Positions 1 to 11,310 of a stretch of 64,000 bases of DNA are shown here, one piece after another. This stretch comes from a bacterium. Lineage in GTDB: Bacteria; Electryoneota; RPQS01. The stretch covers positions 62,001 to 126,000 of the forward strand of contig JADKHW010000053.1 of the NCBI GenBank assembly GCA_016721565.1. The letters run 5' to 3'. The notes beneath the pieces were generated by a model. It searched no databases. It was not told where the DNA came from and was given only the letters and a program-made list of their open reading frames with translations. The number at the start of each line of letters is the position of its first letter. Position 1 is the first letter of the stretch. The position numbers were made by a program, and so were the translations under genes.

Positions 1-2
1 AT

Positions 3-2082
3 ACAGTTGAACACAACTTGTTATACGGCGCAATTCTCGTCATTGCGATTCTGTTGGCGTTCTTGGGGAATCTTCGTGCAAGTCTAATCGTCGCGCTGGC
101 GATTCCCTTGTCTATGCTGTTTGCTTTCAACTTGATGCTGCAATTGGGCATCGCCGGAAGTCTGATGAGTCTCGGCGCAATTGACTTCGGACTTGCCGTG
201 GACAATGCAGTCATCCAAGTTGAAAACGTCACAAGACGACTCTCGGCAGGTGTTGGGAGCCGCAGTCGCTTTGAAGTGATTCGCGATGCCATCATGGAAG
301 TGCGTAAGCCGACTTTATTCGGCGAACTCATCATCATGTTGGTCTATTTGCCGATACTCACGCTTGAAGGCATCGAGGGTAAGATGTTCCGCCCGATGGC
401 CATGACGGTCATCCTCGTGCTCACAGGTTCATTGATTCTTTCCTTTACAGTGATTCCGGCGCTATGTGCATTCGTGCTGAAAGACCACGCGCACGAAGAC
501 AAATCACGGCTTGTTGAATTCCTGAAACGGCACTACGAAAGTGTATTGGCGTGGTCGCTTAAGCGCGCCAAACTCATTCTTGCGACGACAATATTGTTAG
601 TGATCGCTGCCGGAGTGATGCTAAATTCGCGCGGCTCCGAATTTATTCCAAAATTGTCAGAAGGCAGCATTGTCATCAACTTAATTCGCTTGGCAGGCGT
701 ATCGCTCGAGCAATCTACCGAAAATGGTCAGATGGTCGAACGAATTCTCAGGGAAAATTTCCCCGATGAAATCAAAGAGGTCTGGACACGAACCGGCACG
801 CCTGAGTTAGCTACCGACCCGATGGGTGTGGAGCTGTCGGATGTTTTCGTTACCCTGAAGCCGCGTGACGAGTGGACCAAAGCCCGTAATCAAACGGAGC
901 TGGTAGCATTGATGGACGATGAATTGTCTGATCTGCCAGGCATGAACATGGCGTTCACCCAGCCTATCGAAATGCGGTTCAACGAATTAATTTCCGGCAT
1001 TCGCACTGACCTCGGCATCAAAATCTTCGGCGACGATCTTGAAGTCCTGAAACAAAAGGCAACTGAAATCAGGCAGATCGTCGAAACCACTGAAGGCGCA
1101 GCGGATATCAACGTCGAGCAGATCACCGGTCAACCTGTAATTCAGTTGCAACTTGATCGCAAGGCGCTTGCACGCTATTCGATGAGTGCGGGGAGTGTCT
1201 TGGAAGCTGTGCAAGCTCTCGGCGGAGTCACAACAGGTCAAGTCATCGAAGGTCAGAGAACATTTGATCTCGCACTTTACATCGATGACAAATACACAAA
1301 CACTCCTGAAGCAATCGAGAAAATCATTCTCCCTGCTGAAAACGGAGAATTTGTTCCGTTAACGCAAGTTGCCAAGCTTTCGCAGATTGACGGCGCAGCC
1401 TCTATTTCACACGAGTGGAACAAACGCCGCATCGTTGTGCAGTGCAACATTCGCGGACGGGATATTCGGTTCATTCGTGGATGAAGTCCGCAGAAGAACA
1501 GATCAAGAAGTCGAGTTTGATCCCGGCTATTACGTGCAGTTTGGCGGGCAGTTTGAAAATCTCGAACGCGCGCGCACACGTCTGATGATAGTTGTTCCGC
1601 TCGCGCTCTTGCTGATCTTCGGCCTGCTCTATTGGACGTACAAATCAGCCCGCGATGCCGTATTGATCTTTACAGGCGTTCCGCTTGCCGCCGTCGGTGG
1701 TGTGTTCGCTTTGGCTCTGCGTGACATGCCGTTCACGATTTCAGCCGGAGTGGGTTTTATCGCGCTCTCGGGTATTGCTGTGTTGAACGGATTGGTACTC
1801 GTTTCGTCCATCCGAAATCTTCAACAAGAAGGTGTTGGCTTCGCTGAAGCAGTAAAGACGAGCGGTGCACTGCGCATGCGTCCCGTAATCATGACCGCGC
1901 TTGTCGCAGCCTTCGGCTTTATTCCGATGATGCTGTCACACGGTGTAGGTGCTGAGGTTCAACGCCCGCTCGCAACAGTCGTAGTCGGCGGCATCATTAC
2001 CTCAACACTTTTAACTTTGATAGTGCTACCCGTGCTCTACACGCGCTTCGGTAAACCTATACCAATAGGCGAGGAACAATAA
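3..2082 (+). CDS. CzcA/CusA-type heavy-metal efflux RND transporter, 5'-partial, one frameshift
   Basis: This is the C-terminal two thirds of an inner-membrane RND pump that exports metal cations by proton antiport with a periplasmic adaptor and an outer-membrane channel. The frame is already open at base 3 (TVEHNLLYGAILV), so the true start lies before the window. The block SLGAIDFGLAVDNAV followed by QVEN holds the two Asp and one Glu typical of the metal branch of the family. Reading breaks near 1467, where one extra C after gatatt moves RGRDI into a dead frame; the adjacent frame continues GSFVDEVRRR through the last membrane helices to 2082. Apart from this the sequence is well conserved, so a sequencing error or a very recent mutation is likely. 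The substrate metal cannot be told. Family assignment is firm. Confidence 0.9.
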
Positions 2083-2087
2083 ACACC

Positions 2088-2128
2088 AACCCCCTGCTAA
2101 TCAACCATTTAGCAGGGGGTTTTGGTTT
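2088..2128 (+). terminator. Rho-independent terminator after the RND gene
   Basis: The inverted repeat aaccccctgctaa / ttagcagggggtt with a short loop is followed by a T-rich tail and starts six bases after the RND stop codon. Confidence 0.9.
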
Positions 2129-2230
2129 TAGGAGGGAATGAGATACCTCACGGCTTCCCCTTGAGTTCCAAAGAGTTTGTCCTTACATTGAAGACGAACC
2201 GGACTATTCGCTTCGCCCCCCACAAAGGAC

Positions 2231-4617
2231 ATGCTTCCAAGGCTAATCCTCGCCCTCCTCATAACCACTGCCGCCTGGGCCAACTACAAGTTCGCCTCGC
2301 CTGTGGCCTCCATTGCGCCCACCGACCGCGGCGCAATCATTACTTGCACCGACAGCGTCACGCTTGAAGTCAAGTTCTATACTCCCGAAATCGTTCGCAT
2401 CACTCTCGTCCGCCCGGATGATCCTGAGCCTCTGCTCACGGATGCTCTGTTGGCGGACTCTTTATTGCCGCAAAGATATGTTAGTGCGATCGGCAGACAA
2501 AGGGCGACGGCAGAAAGAGCCGCAAATCCATTGGACCACGGCCTCGGTTTGAGAAGACGATCGGTTTCACAGAACGGAATGACTTGTCGCTTGGACAAAG
2601 ACCACCTCCTTTTCGATTCGAACTTCGGACAATGAAAGTTGACCTTCCTTGCCGACGACCCCACCATGTCCTACGGTTGGGATGGCAACGAAGTCCGCAC
2701 ATGGAAGAAACTTCATCCAAGTGAAAAGTTCTTCGGCTTAGGCGAGAAGGGCGGAGGTCTCGACAAACGCGGTCGCGAACTCACACTCTGGAACAGCGAC
2801 ACTCCCGGCTACACCGATAGCAGCGATCCGCTCTATCAATCCATCCCCTTCTACATCGGCCTGCGCGACTCAATTGCCTACGGTGTCTTCTTCAACAACT
2901 CCTACAAATCAAAATTTAACTTCGGCGCAGGCCAGCAACGCTATTCATCATTTCCGCCGAAGACGGCCCGCTGGATTATTTCGTCATCTACGGCCCCTCA
3001 ATCCGCGAAGTCGTTCAACGCTTCTCCGATCTAACAGGCAAGATGCCGCTCCCGCCGATGTGGGCCTTGGGCTATCAGCAATCCCGCTGGAGCTACTTCC
3101 CCGACACCGAAGTCATGCGGCTCGCGCAAACCTTCCGCGACAAAGACATTCCCTGCGACGTCATCTATCTCGACATTCACTACATGGACGGCTATCGCGT
3201 TTTCACGTGGGACAGCACACGCTTTCCCGAGCCTAAGAAGATGCTGAGTGACTTAGCCAAAGACGGTTTCAAAATAATTCCGATCATTGATCCCGGTGTC
3301 AAAGCTGATCCGAATTACATCATGGCGAAAGAAGGACTCGCAAACAATCACTTCGTAAAATATCCCGACGGCACAACACACGTCGGAGAAGTCTGGCCCG
3401 GCCAATCCTACTTCCCCGATTTTTCAAATTCCAAAACTCGCATCTGGTGGGGCAAACACGTCGCCGAATTTCGCAAGCAAGGCGTGCGCGGATTTTGGAA
3501 TGACATGAACGAACCCGCCTGCTGGGGCCAAGCTTTTCCGTTAGAGACAATCTTCAATGATGATGGCCGCAATTCTTCGCACAAAAAAATGCATAATCTC
3601 TATGCATTACAAATGGGTCAAGCGACGTACGAAGGATTGTTGAAAGAATTTCCCAACGAGCGCCCGTTTATCTTAACTCGCGCAGGCTTCGCAGGCATTC
3701 AAAGATACGCCGCCACATGGACAGGCGACAATCTCGCCACCGAAGATCATTTGGAACTCGGCATCCGCATGATGCTCGGCCTTGGTCTCTCCGGTCAACC
3801 TTTCGTCGGCACGGATGTCGGCGGCTTTATGGGCACACCGTCACCCGAGTTGTATGCAAGATGGATTGAAGTCGGTGCGCTGTCTCCATTCTGCCGCACG
3901 CATTCGCACTACGGCTCCAACGACAAAGAACCGTGGTCCTTCGGTGAAAATATCGAAGACATCAGCCGCAAGTTCATCAAGTTCCGCTACGAATTGCTGC
4001 CAACGCTTTATTCTTCTTCACGAACCGCAGAAACAGGCGAACCCATCTGGCGCCCGATGTTCTACGAGTTCCAGAACGACCCGAAGTGTTACGACTGGGC
4101 CTACCAACAGCAATTCATGCTTGGCCCAAATATCTTAGTTGCACCCGTCACAAGAGTTGGTCAATACACCAAGAAAGTCTATCTCCCCCCGAAGGCCGGT
4201 GGCTGGATTGGAACACCGAAAAGTTCTACGATGGGCCACAGGAGATAATCATCGATGCGCCACTTGACCGACTTCCCATGTTTCTCAGATGGCGCTATCC
4301 TGGTGCGAAGGAGATGCAGCAATATGCGGACCAAAGCCCATCAAAAACCTGACACTGCGACATTTTTGCCAATTGACTGCGCAGTCACGGTTCACGCTGT
4401 CTGGCAGAAGATGACGGCAGCTCTTTCCAGTCATGGACACCATTGCATCGCGTCGAGCCATTTGCGGACATCGTAAAAGGATCAACACCGCGCAGACGTT
4501 GCAAACCCAGAATCGGTTAATGATCGCAATTCCGGATCGGACGCTTACGATTCGTTGGCTAACAGCGACTTGCAGACGAAACCGGAAGCCTTTGTCCTCA
4601 ACGGTGGTTTGGATTGA
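2231..4617 (+). pseudogene. GH31 alpha-glucosidase, secreted, broken by several frameshifts
   Basis: A secreted family 31 alpha-glucosidase would release glucose from the non-reducing ends of alpha-glucans. The start at 2231 gives a signal peptide (MLPRLILALLITTAAWA). The N-terminal domain shows DDPTMSYGWDGNEVRTWKKL and the barrel shows the family signature FWNDMNEPA, with the nucleophile Asp codon at 3502, and WTGDN, with the acid/base Asp codon at 3727. Both catalytic residues are therefore intact. The reading frame is lost between about 2480 and 2640, again near 2950, near 4190 and near 4286, and several times in the C-terminal beta domain, where LAEDDGSSF can still be read near 4405. The central piece 3043-4248 is open. 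This is either a decaying gene or a badly called stretch. It is followed by a sugar-type symporter, which supports a role in glucan use. Confidence 0.85.
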
Positions 4618-4724
4618 GGCCGAGATGAATCGAATCCTGTATGATCGGGAACGTAGTAATGGAATTCAAAGTAGATTCCAAGCTGGGTATTGGGTCACTT
4701 CCGTTTTACAGTGAGCAAAGCCCC

Positions 4725-6326
4725 ATGAACCTCTCCACCCTTGACCTCATCATCATTGCCGCCTATTTCGCGGCAGTCTTCGGCATCGGTTACTATTTCA
4801 TGCGCCGCCGCAAAGCTGACGCCGCCGGATATTTCTTGGCAGGCCGCGATGTCGGTTGGTTCGCCATCGGCTGCTCGCTCTTCGCCACAAATATCTCAAG
4901 CGAGCACTTCGTAGGTCTGGCAGGATCAGGAGCCGCAGGCGGATTGGCCGTCGGCCACTTCGAGTGGCTCGCATGTTTGATTGTGTTGCTCCTCGGTTGG
5001 GTTTTCGCACCGTTTTATTTGCGCTCGCAAGTCACCACGATGCCCGAGTTTCTTGAGCGCCGTTACGACAGTTCAAGCCGTTGGTACCTGACAGGCGTTT
5101 CAATCGTCGCCTATGTATTGACAAAAGTGTCCGTCACGCTCTTCGCCGGAGCGTTGCTCCTAAAAGAACTCCTCGGCTGGGATGTTTACACATCAGCCAT
5201 CGCCTTGGTCGTCACAACTGGAATCTACACCGTCATCGGCGGTTTGACCGCAGTAATCTATACAGAACTCCTGCAAGCAATAATCTTGATTGCAGGCGCG
5301 TTGTTGCTCACAATTATTGGCTTAGGCGAAGTCGGCGGCTGGAGTCAACTCGTTGCCAAGACTCCGCCTGATTATTGGAACATGTTCAAAGCCATGAACC
5401 ATCCCGATTTTCCGTGGACGGGCATCATCTTCGGTGCGCCGATTTTGGGCATCTGGTATTGGTGTACCGACCAATACATCGTTCAACGCGTCCTCAGCGC
5501 GCGCGGCATTGAGCAAGCCCGCAGCGGCGCGATCTTCGCAGGCTATTTGAAGATTCTCCCCGTCTTCATTCTCGTTCTGCCCGGCATCATCGCGCACGTC
5601 CTCTATCCGGAAGCAAGCGGCAACAGCGCCTATCCGACTCTCGTCTCCAAATTGCTGCCCACCGGATTAAAAGGCATCGTTGTTGCAAGTTTGCTCGCGG
5701 CCTTGATGTCTTCGCTCGCATCGTGTTTCAACAGCGCTTCGACGCTCTTTACCTACGACGTTTACAAAAAGCTAAAACCAAACACGGACGACAAAACTCT
5801 CGTCCGCGTTGGACGTATCGCCACAGGTTTCGTCGTCTTAGCCGGAATCCTCTGGGTACCGTTCATCAATCTGGTTTCGTCACAACTCTACGTGTATATG
5901 CAGAGCGTGCAAGCCTACATCAGCCCGCCCATCGCCGCAGTCTTTCTCTTCGGACTGATTTGGTCACGCGCCAACGGCAAAGGTTCAATCGCGGCCCTGC
6001 TGACTGGGCTCGTCTTGGGTTTCACGCGCTTATTCGGTGAAATCATCAATAAACAATCTCCGCTGAGTGATGGCCCCTTCCGAATGATGATCGAGATGAA
6101 CTTCCTCCACTTCGCGACCTTCCTGTTTGTCATCTGTTCACTCGTTCTCGTTGCAGTAAGTCTAAGCACACCAGCTCCAACCGCCGCATCCCTGAACGGC
6201 CTGACCTTCAAATATACTCCGATGAGCATGCGCGATTCCGGCGACCCCGCAGCCCACAAACGCAACATCATTTTGTTAATCGTCCTCGTCTTCACCGTTT
6301 TGATTCTCTGGGGCATCTTCTTCTAA
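4725..6326 (+). CDS. Sodium/solute symporter (SSS family, SGLT-like)
   Basis: A 533-residue inner-membrane transporter of the SSS family that would take up a small solute with sodium; its place between glycoside hydrolases suggests a sugar, by analogy with bacterial SGLT proteins. The chosen ATG gives MNLSTLDLIIIAAYF, the usual first helix; an in-frame upstream extension to 4641 has no family counterpart. Typical features are FMRRRKADAAGYFLAGR after helix 1, FATNISSEHFVGLAGSG in helix 2 (the sodium-site region), the TTMPEFLERRYDSSSR loop and IWYWCTDQYIVQRVLSAR in the middle. About fourteen hydrophobic segments can be counted. The gene is intact, in contrast to its upstream neighbour. The exact substrate is inferred from context only. 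Confidence 0.9.
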   Translation: MNLSTLDLIIIAAYFAAVFGIGYYFMRRRKADAAGYFLAGRDVGWFAIGCSLFATNISSEHFVGLAGSGAAGGLAVGHFEWLACLIVLLLGWVFAPFYLRSQVTTMPEFLERRYDSSSRWYLTGVSIVAYVLTKVSVTLFAGALLLKELLGWDVYTSAIALVVTTGIYTVIGGLTAVIYTELLQAIILIAGALLLTIIGLGEVGGWSQLVAKTPPDYWNMFKAMNHPDFPWTGIIFGAPILGIWYWCTDQYIVQRVLSARGIEQARSGAIFAGYLKILPVFILVLPGIIAHVLYPEASGNSAYPTLVSKLLPTGLKGIVVASLLAALMSSLASCFNSASTLFTYDVYKKLKPNTDDKTLVRVGRIATGFVVLAGILWVPFINLVSSQLYVYMQSVQAYISPPIAAVFLFGLIWSRANGKGSIAALLTGLVLGFTRLFGEIINKQSPLSDGPFRMMIEMNFLHFATFLFVICSLVLVAVSLSTPAPTAASLNGLTFKYTPMSMRDSGDPAAHKRNIILLIVLVFTVLILWGIFF

Positions 6327-6361
6327 TAGCACTGTAATCAAGAGCCACAATGTTAAGAGCC

Positions 6362-6383
6362 TTGTCATCCCGTAGGGATCTTG
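6362..6383 (+). repeat. R2 dispersed element (GTCATCC...GGATC)
   Basis: A solo copy of the short inverted-repeat element gtcatcccgtagggatc in the gap between the symporter and the GH57 gene. The same core recurs in all repeat-rich gaps of the window. Confidence 0.7.
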
Positions 6384-6428
6384 TTGCTGAGGCAATTACC
6401 AGAAAGCGTTTACCAATAAAGTCACACG

Positions 6429-9400
6429 ATGAACACACTCCTCGCATTAATTCTCCTGTTCTGTGCCAGCCCAGCTTTCTGTGCCCCCGTCCACACCACC
6501 TACCTGTGGCACATGGAGCAGCCCATCTATTGGCCCGATCAATCACCCTATGGTGCAGGCTACGAAACCGCATTGGAATCCATCTGGCAACGAAACGGCG
6601 GCGCCGCACATCCTGAAAACGATGTCAGCGGAATCTTCACATTAGCCGACAGAGTCGCGGCCTACCAAGATCGACCAAAAAATTCCATCGGCACAATGAG
6701 CGGTGTGGATGCAGGCGCGCAAGTTACCTATTCCGGCGGCTTGATTCGCAACGTCGGATCACTTGGCGCAGCAAATTACGGCGGCTACTCTCCATCGTGG
6801 AACTCTCACTTCCAAACCGCTCGCAATTGGACCACTTCCGGCGGTCGTCCACGCATGGAGCTGACAATCATCTCTTATCATCACAGCTTCGCACCTTTGA
6901 TCGATAAAGAAGTCTTGAAAAAAGACATTCAAATCTATCAAAGTGTATACGGCTCCATCTGGGGCAACACGCCCGCGCAAACCACCGGCTTCTTCCCGCC
7001 GGAAATTGCATTTAGTGAGCGCATCATTCCCGTTCTGCGCGATTGCAATCTCGATTGGACATTCATTGCCTCCACGCATCTCTCTCGCGCTTGCATCAAC
7101 TTCCCCATGACCTACGGCACAGGCGGTGAAAATTGTAATCCTCCCAACCTCGCCGACCAACAAAATCCCGCGCAAACAAACTGGCGCACGCAATCCATTT
7201 CGCGCGGCTGCTCACCCACCGATGCAGTCCCCTTTGCCTTTCAACCGCATCGCGCCATCTACGTTGATCCGCAAACTGGAATCGCCGATAGCATCATCGT
7301 CGTTCCCGTGGCCATGTCCATGAGCTGGCAAGACGGCTATCAGCTCTACAACCCGAACGACATCGACATCATCGCATCAAACAACGATCCTGCCAAACCG
7401 ATGCTGATCACACTCGGTCACGACGGCGACAACGCTTTCGGCGGCGGTTACTCCTACTATATGGAAAGCGTCCCGCAATTCACGAGTCAAGCCGTCGCGC
7501 GCGGATACGAGCCCACGACCGTTCCCGAATTTCTCGCCGATCATCCCGTCGCCGCAAATGACATAGTGCACGTCGAAGACGGTGCGTGGATAAACGCTGA
7601 CGGCGATTTCGGCGATCCCGATTTTCCCAATTGGATGTGGCCGCCGCACAATGCCGCAGGACAAATTGACATCGACAACGGTTGGGCCATCGACGCGCAC
7701 AACTGGGCCGTCATCACCGCCGCCACAAATTACGTTTTAACCGCCGAGGATGTTGCCGGCCCGTCATTCATTCCCGCCATTCAAGACCCGCGTCTAAATG
7801 CTCCCACGCAACTCGATCTCGCGTGGCATTTTCTGCTCGGCTCGTTAAATAGCGGCTACATGTATTACGGCACCGCGCTCGACCTCGAACAAAAACCCGT
7901 CGTCGCCTGCAACGAAGCCGTGAGTAAAGCCACACAAGTCATCGGATCATCGCAAGACAACACTCCGCCAACAATTTGGCAATTGCAGCAATGGCCGCAC
8001 AATCCCGGCAGCATCGGCTTCGGCTCCTTGCACGGCTATCAGCAAGTGCAAAATCCGCGCGACTTCCGCGTTTGGACATTCGCTTTCGACGTCAACGGCA
8101 TTGCCGCCTGCTCGCTCTACTATCGTCTCGACAACGATGACACAAATCCATTGTCCTCTTTCCAAAACGAAACCTTCACAGGCGGCGCCGAAGTATCCTC
8201 ATGGCGCTCGCGCGCAATGACTCGCCGCATGTTCCCCGCCGGAAATCCCTACAACTACGGTGACGTGCATTTCGACGAACTCCCCGTAGCCATCGCCGAG
8301 CAATTCACCTACCATTTGCTCGACGGAGAAGTTGTGGACAGCGGCGGCGTGTTGTTGGATTACTATGTGAAATCGTGGGACAACGACGGCAACATCCAAA
8401 ACTCCGACATTCATCACACCTACGTCGGCACAGGGCAGGGTGGAGGTGGCGGCGGCAATCGCGTCAGTTGGACTCCGCAAAATCCCATCGGCGGACAAAC
8501 CGTAACAATCTATTTTGATCTAAGCCAAAGCCCGCTCCCGCAAAACACCACTCCCGTCAAGATTCACATCGGTCATTCCGGTTGGCAAGGTGTATTGAAT
8601 CCCGATCCCAACATGATCTTCGACAACGATTCCTCCATGTGGCGCTACACCTACTCCATTCCTCAAACCGCCACAACCGTTGATTTCGTTTTCACCAACG
8701 GCCTCGGCGCATGGGACAACAACAGCGGCGCCGATTGGCACATCGCAGTAACTCCCGGCGGTTCACCCGGCTTCGTCATGGACGGCATCCGCGAAGCAAA
8801 TTCAATCGAACTCGGCGTGAAGCGGCGCAATGCACCTCTGGGCTGATTACGACGGCACAAATCTCTACGTCGCCACCGAAAACGCGCAAGGCACAACTAA
8901 CGACCGCTTCATCTTTGTTTCACAAACTCCCGGTGCATTGCAAGCCGCACCGTGGAGCAAAGCAGGTCAAGTCGCATCATGGAGCGCCTATATCGGCAAC
9001 GAAGAGAGCAACGGTTGGCGCGGCTGGTTTGACAACAGTGGTTCAGCAAGCATTGCACCCAGCGGCGTCTGCGAAGCCACACTAAACATCACCGAAGAAT
9101 TTGGCGCCGAACCCGATTCACTCTACGTCTGCTTAGCAAGCTACCAAAGCGGCAACGCCGGAACTCTGCAAGCGCAAATTCCTTCAGCCGTAATCGCCAA
9201 CGGCACCATCGAAGCAAATGAATACCGCGTCCTGCACCTAAAACCGCGCAACCTAACCATCGCACCCGATGGCACAAACATAGTGTTACGCTGGCAAGGC
9301 AGCGCGTTAGCTCAAAGCTATCGCATTTGGCGCGCCAACTCAATCGGTGAAACCCCAACAATAATCGGCACCACAACCAACACAACGTTCACCGATTCGC

Positions 9401-9444
9401 CAACACACTCGCAAGCCATCTACTACATAGACATTCAATTCTAA
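6429..9444 (+). CDS. Secreted GH57-like alpha-glucan hydrolase with starch-binding module, one frameshift
   Basis: A long secreted enzyme (about 1,005 codons) beginning with a clear signal peptide (MNTLLALILLFCASPAFC). The mature start YLWHMEQPIYWP matches the HQP-type first conserved block of glycoside hydrolase family 57, and FFPPEIAFSERIIPVLRD and LGHDGDNAFGGG look like later blocks of that fold, so an amylopullulanase-like activity is probable. Near 8450-8760 a module with FTNGLGAWDNNSGADWH resembles starch-binding CBM25/26 modules. The frame breaks at about 8820; the next frame resumes MHLWADYDGTNLYVATEN and runs to 9444, with a fibronectin-like ending. It lies nine to twenty bases before the GH13 gene, so the two are probably co-transcribed. 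The GH57 call rests on motif reading; the glucan role is supported by the module and the neighbours. Confidence 0.78.
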
Positions 9445-9465
9445 TTGATTATGATAGAACCCGCC

Positions 9466-10821
9466 ATGCTCAAACTCATCGCCATCTCGCTCTTCGTCTT
9501 AATGACGCTCTTCGCGTGTAAAGCATCTTCCGACGACACCGTCGCACCACCCGACATGACGCCGCCCGATTGGTCGCGCAACAGCGTCATCTATGAAGTC
9601 AACGTCCGCCAATTCACACCTGAAGGAACCTTCGCCGCGTTCGCCACGCATCTTCCTCGTTTGCGCGAACTTGGCGTGGACATCTTGTGGTTCATGCCGA
9701 TCAATCCCATCGGCGTCGAAAACCGCAAAGGCTCACTCGGCAGCTACTACTCCGTCAAAGACTATCGCGCCGTCAATCCCGAATTCGGCACGATGGACGA
9801 ATGGAAAACGCTCGTCCAGCAATGCCACAGCATGGGCTTCAAAGTAATCATTGATTGGGTCGCCAATCACACCGCGTGGGACAATCAATTAAAAATCGAT
9901 CATCCCGATTGGTACGCGCACGACAGCTTAGGCAACTTCATGCCGCCTGTCTCCGATTGGACTGATGTGATTCAACTAAACTACGCCAGCAACGATCTCC
10001 GCGCATGGATGATCGAGTCGTTGAAATTCTGGATTAGCGAAACCGACATTGACGGCTATCGCTGCGACGTCGCGGGCATGGTCCCCCTAAGTTTCTGGGA
10101 AGATGCCGCGCGCGAACTCCTGCCGATGAAATCCGTTTTCTTGTTGATGGAACACGAGTCCGCCGAATATCACAGCGCCTTTCACATGGGCTACGGCTGG
10201 GAACTCTTCCACAAATCCATCAATGTCGCAGCCGGCACCCGCGCCGTTGCGGATCTGATAACCTATTTCAACAACCACAAGAACACCTATCCCGCCGATT
10301 CCTACGCGATGTATTTCACGAGCAATCACGACGAGAACAGTTGGAACGGCACCGAGTTCGAGCACTTCCACGACGCCGCGAAACCGTTCGCCGCAATGAT
10401 CATGACCGCTCCCGGCATGCCGCTAATCTATAATGGTCAAGAATCAGGTTTCAATCGCAGATTACTCTTCTTCGAAAAAGACTCTATAGATTGGGTAGAC
10501 AACGACTACGACGATTTCTACCGCGCATTAACAAATCTAAAACACCGTAACCAAGCCCTACGCAACGGCTCCCTCGGCGGTAATTTAGTTCCGGTCACAT
10601 TCACAGGTGATCAAGCAGCCTTCTGCTACAAACGCGAGTTCGGCACAGCCAGAGTAGTCGTCCTCATTAACACATCGCAGACTGGATTGAACATCACATT
10701 AAACGATCCCAGCCTTGCAGGCTCCTATCTCGAAGTCCTAACCAACCAGTCAATAACATTGACCGGCATAGAACAAATAACTCTCCCGTCAGGCGTAGCC
10801 AAAGTCTTCGAGCTGCAATAA
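9466..10821 (+). CDS. GH13 alpha-amylase family lipoprotein
   Basis: A 451-residue alpha-amylase family enzyme. The start at 9466 gives a lipoprotein signal with lipobox LFAC (MLKLIAISLFVLMTLFACKAS), so it is probably membrane-anchored; an ATG at 9451 is an alternative. All GH13 regions are visible: DWVANHT (I), DGYRCDVAG (II, nucleophile Asp), FLLMEHES (III, acid Glu) and FTSNHDEN (IV, stabilising Asp). The end is a short beta domain without a sorting signal. It follows the GH57 gene almost directly and closes the glucan block. It should hydrolyse or rearrange alpha-1,4-glucan oligosaccharides; the exact specificity cannot be read. The gene is intact. Confidence 0.93.
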   Translation: MLKLIAISLFVLMTLFACKASSDDTVAPPDMTPPDWSRNSVIYEVNVRQFTPEGTFAAFATHLPRLRELGVDILWFMPINPIGVENRKGSLGSYYSVKDYRAVNPEFGTMDEWKTLVQQCHSMGFKVIIDWVANHTAWDNQLKIDHPDWYAHDSLGNFMPPVSDWTDVIQLNYASNDLRAWMIESLKFWISETDIDGYRCDVAGMVPLSFWEDAARELLPMKSVFLLMEHESAEYHSAFHMGYGWELFHKSINVAAGTRAVADLITYFNNHKNTYPADSYAMYFTSNHDENSWNGTEFEHFHDAAKPFAAMIMTAPGMPLIYNGQESGFNRRLLFFEKDSIDWVDNDYDDFYRALTNLKHRNQALRNGSLGGNLVPVTFTGDQAAFCYKREFGTARVVVLINTSQTGLNITLNDPSLAGSYLEVLTNQSITLTGIEQITLPSGVAKVFELQ

Positions 10822-10837
10822 ACTTTCAACTATCTCA

Positions 10838-11290
10838 ATTGTAGTGGCGGGTCTTGACCCGCCTTCCTTCAGCATTTCAATTGTAGGGGCGGATGGCAAT
10901 CCGCCCGCGTTATGCAGCATCGAAATCGTTTAACGCGTTGTCATCCCGAAGGGACCTATTCCAAAGTAGGCAACAACTTTTTGCGCTTGCCAGCAATCTA
11001 CACAACTTGTCATCCTGTAAGGATCTCGTCAAGCAACCCGAAATGTAAAACGCATTCCAAGAATGTAGGGGCGGCAGGCGTGCCGCCCGCGTGAGCAGAA
11101 TCAATCATGCAAGGCATTGTCTGAATGTAGCGCCCGCGTTCGCGGGCAAAAACCCCCAAAACAAATTGAGATGTAAAACGCATCAAAATTGTAGGGGCGG
11201 ATGGCAATCCGCCCGTCCCGAACAAGATCGAAAATGTTAAACACCTTGTCATCCTGAACAAAGCATGTCCCGTAGGGATGAAGGATCTCC
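10838..11290 (+). repeat. Mosaic of dispersed R1 and R2 hairpin repeats
   Basis: This 450-base gap holds no gene. It is a patchwork of short elements. R1 elements start with TGTAG and carry a hairpin whose stem differs from copy to copy: ggcgggtcttgacccgcc, ggcggatggcaatccgcc (twice), ggcggcaggcgtgccgcc and gcccgcgttcgcgggc. R2 elements start with gtcatcc and end in ggatct or gggacc, with stems of different length (near 10938, 11008 and 11248). The last R2 copy runs into the region just before the next gene. Confidence 0.85.
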
Positions 11291-11310
11291 CCAAGCAACC
11301 CGCCCCGCCC

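Noticed and set aside
4641..4724. Earlier start for the symporter
   Set aside because: The extra 28 residues come from the decayed end of the GH31 gene and precede the normal first helix.
10822..11290. Possible CRISPR array from repeated hairpins
   Set aside because: Repeat units differ in length and stem, spacing is irregular, there are no spacers of constant length and no cas genes.
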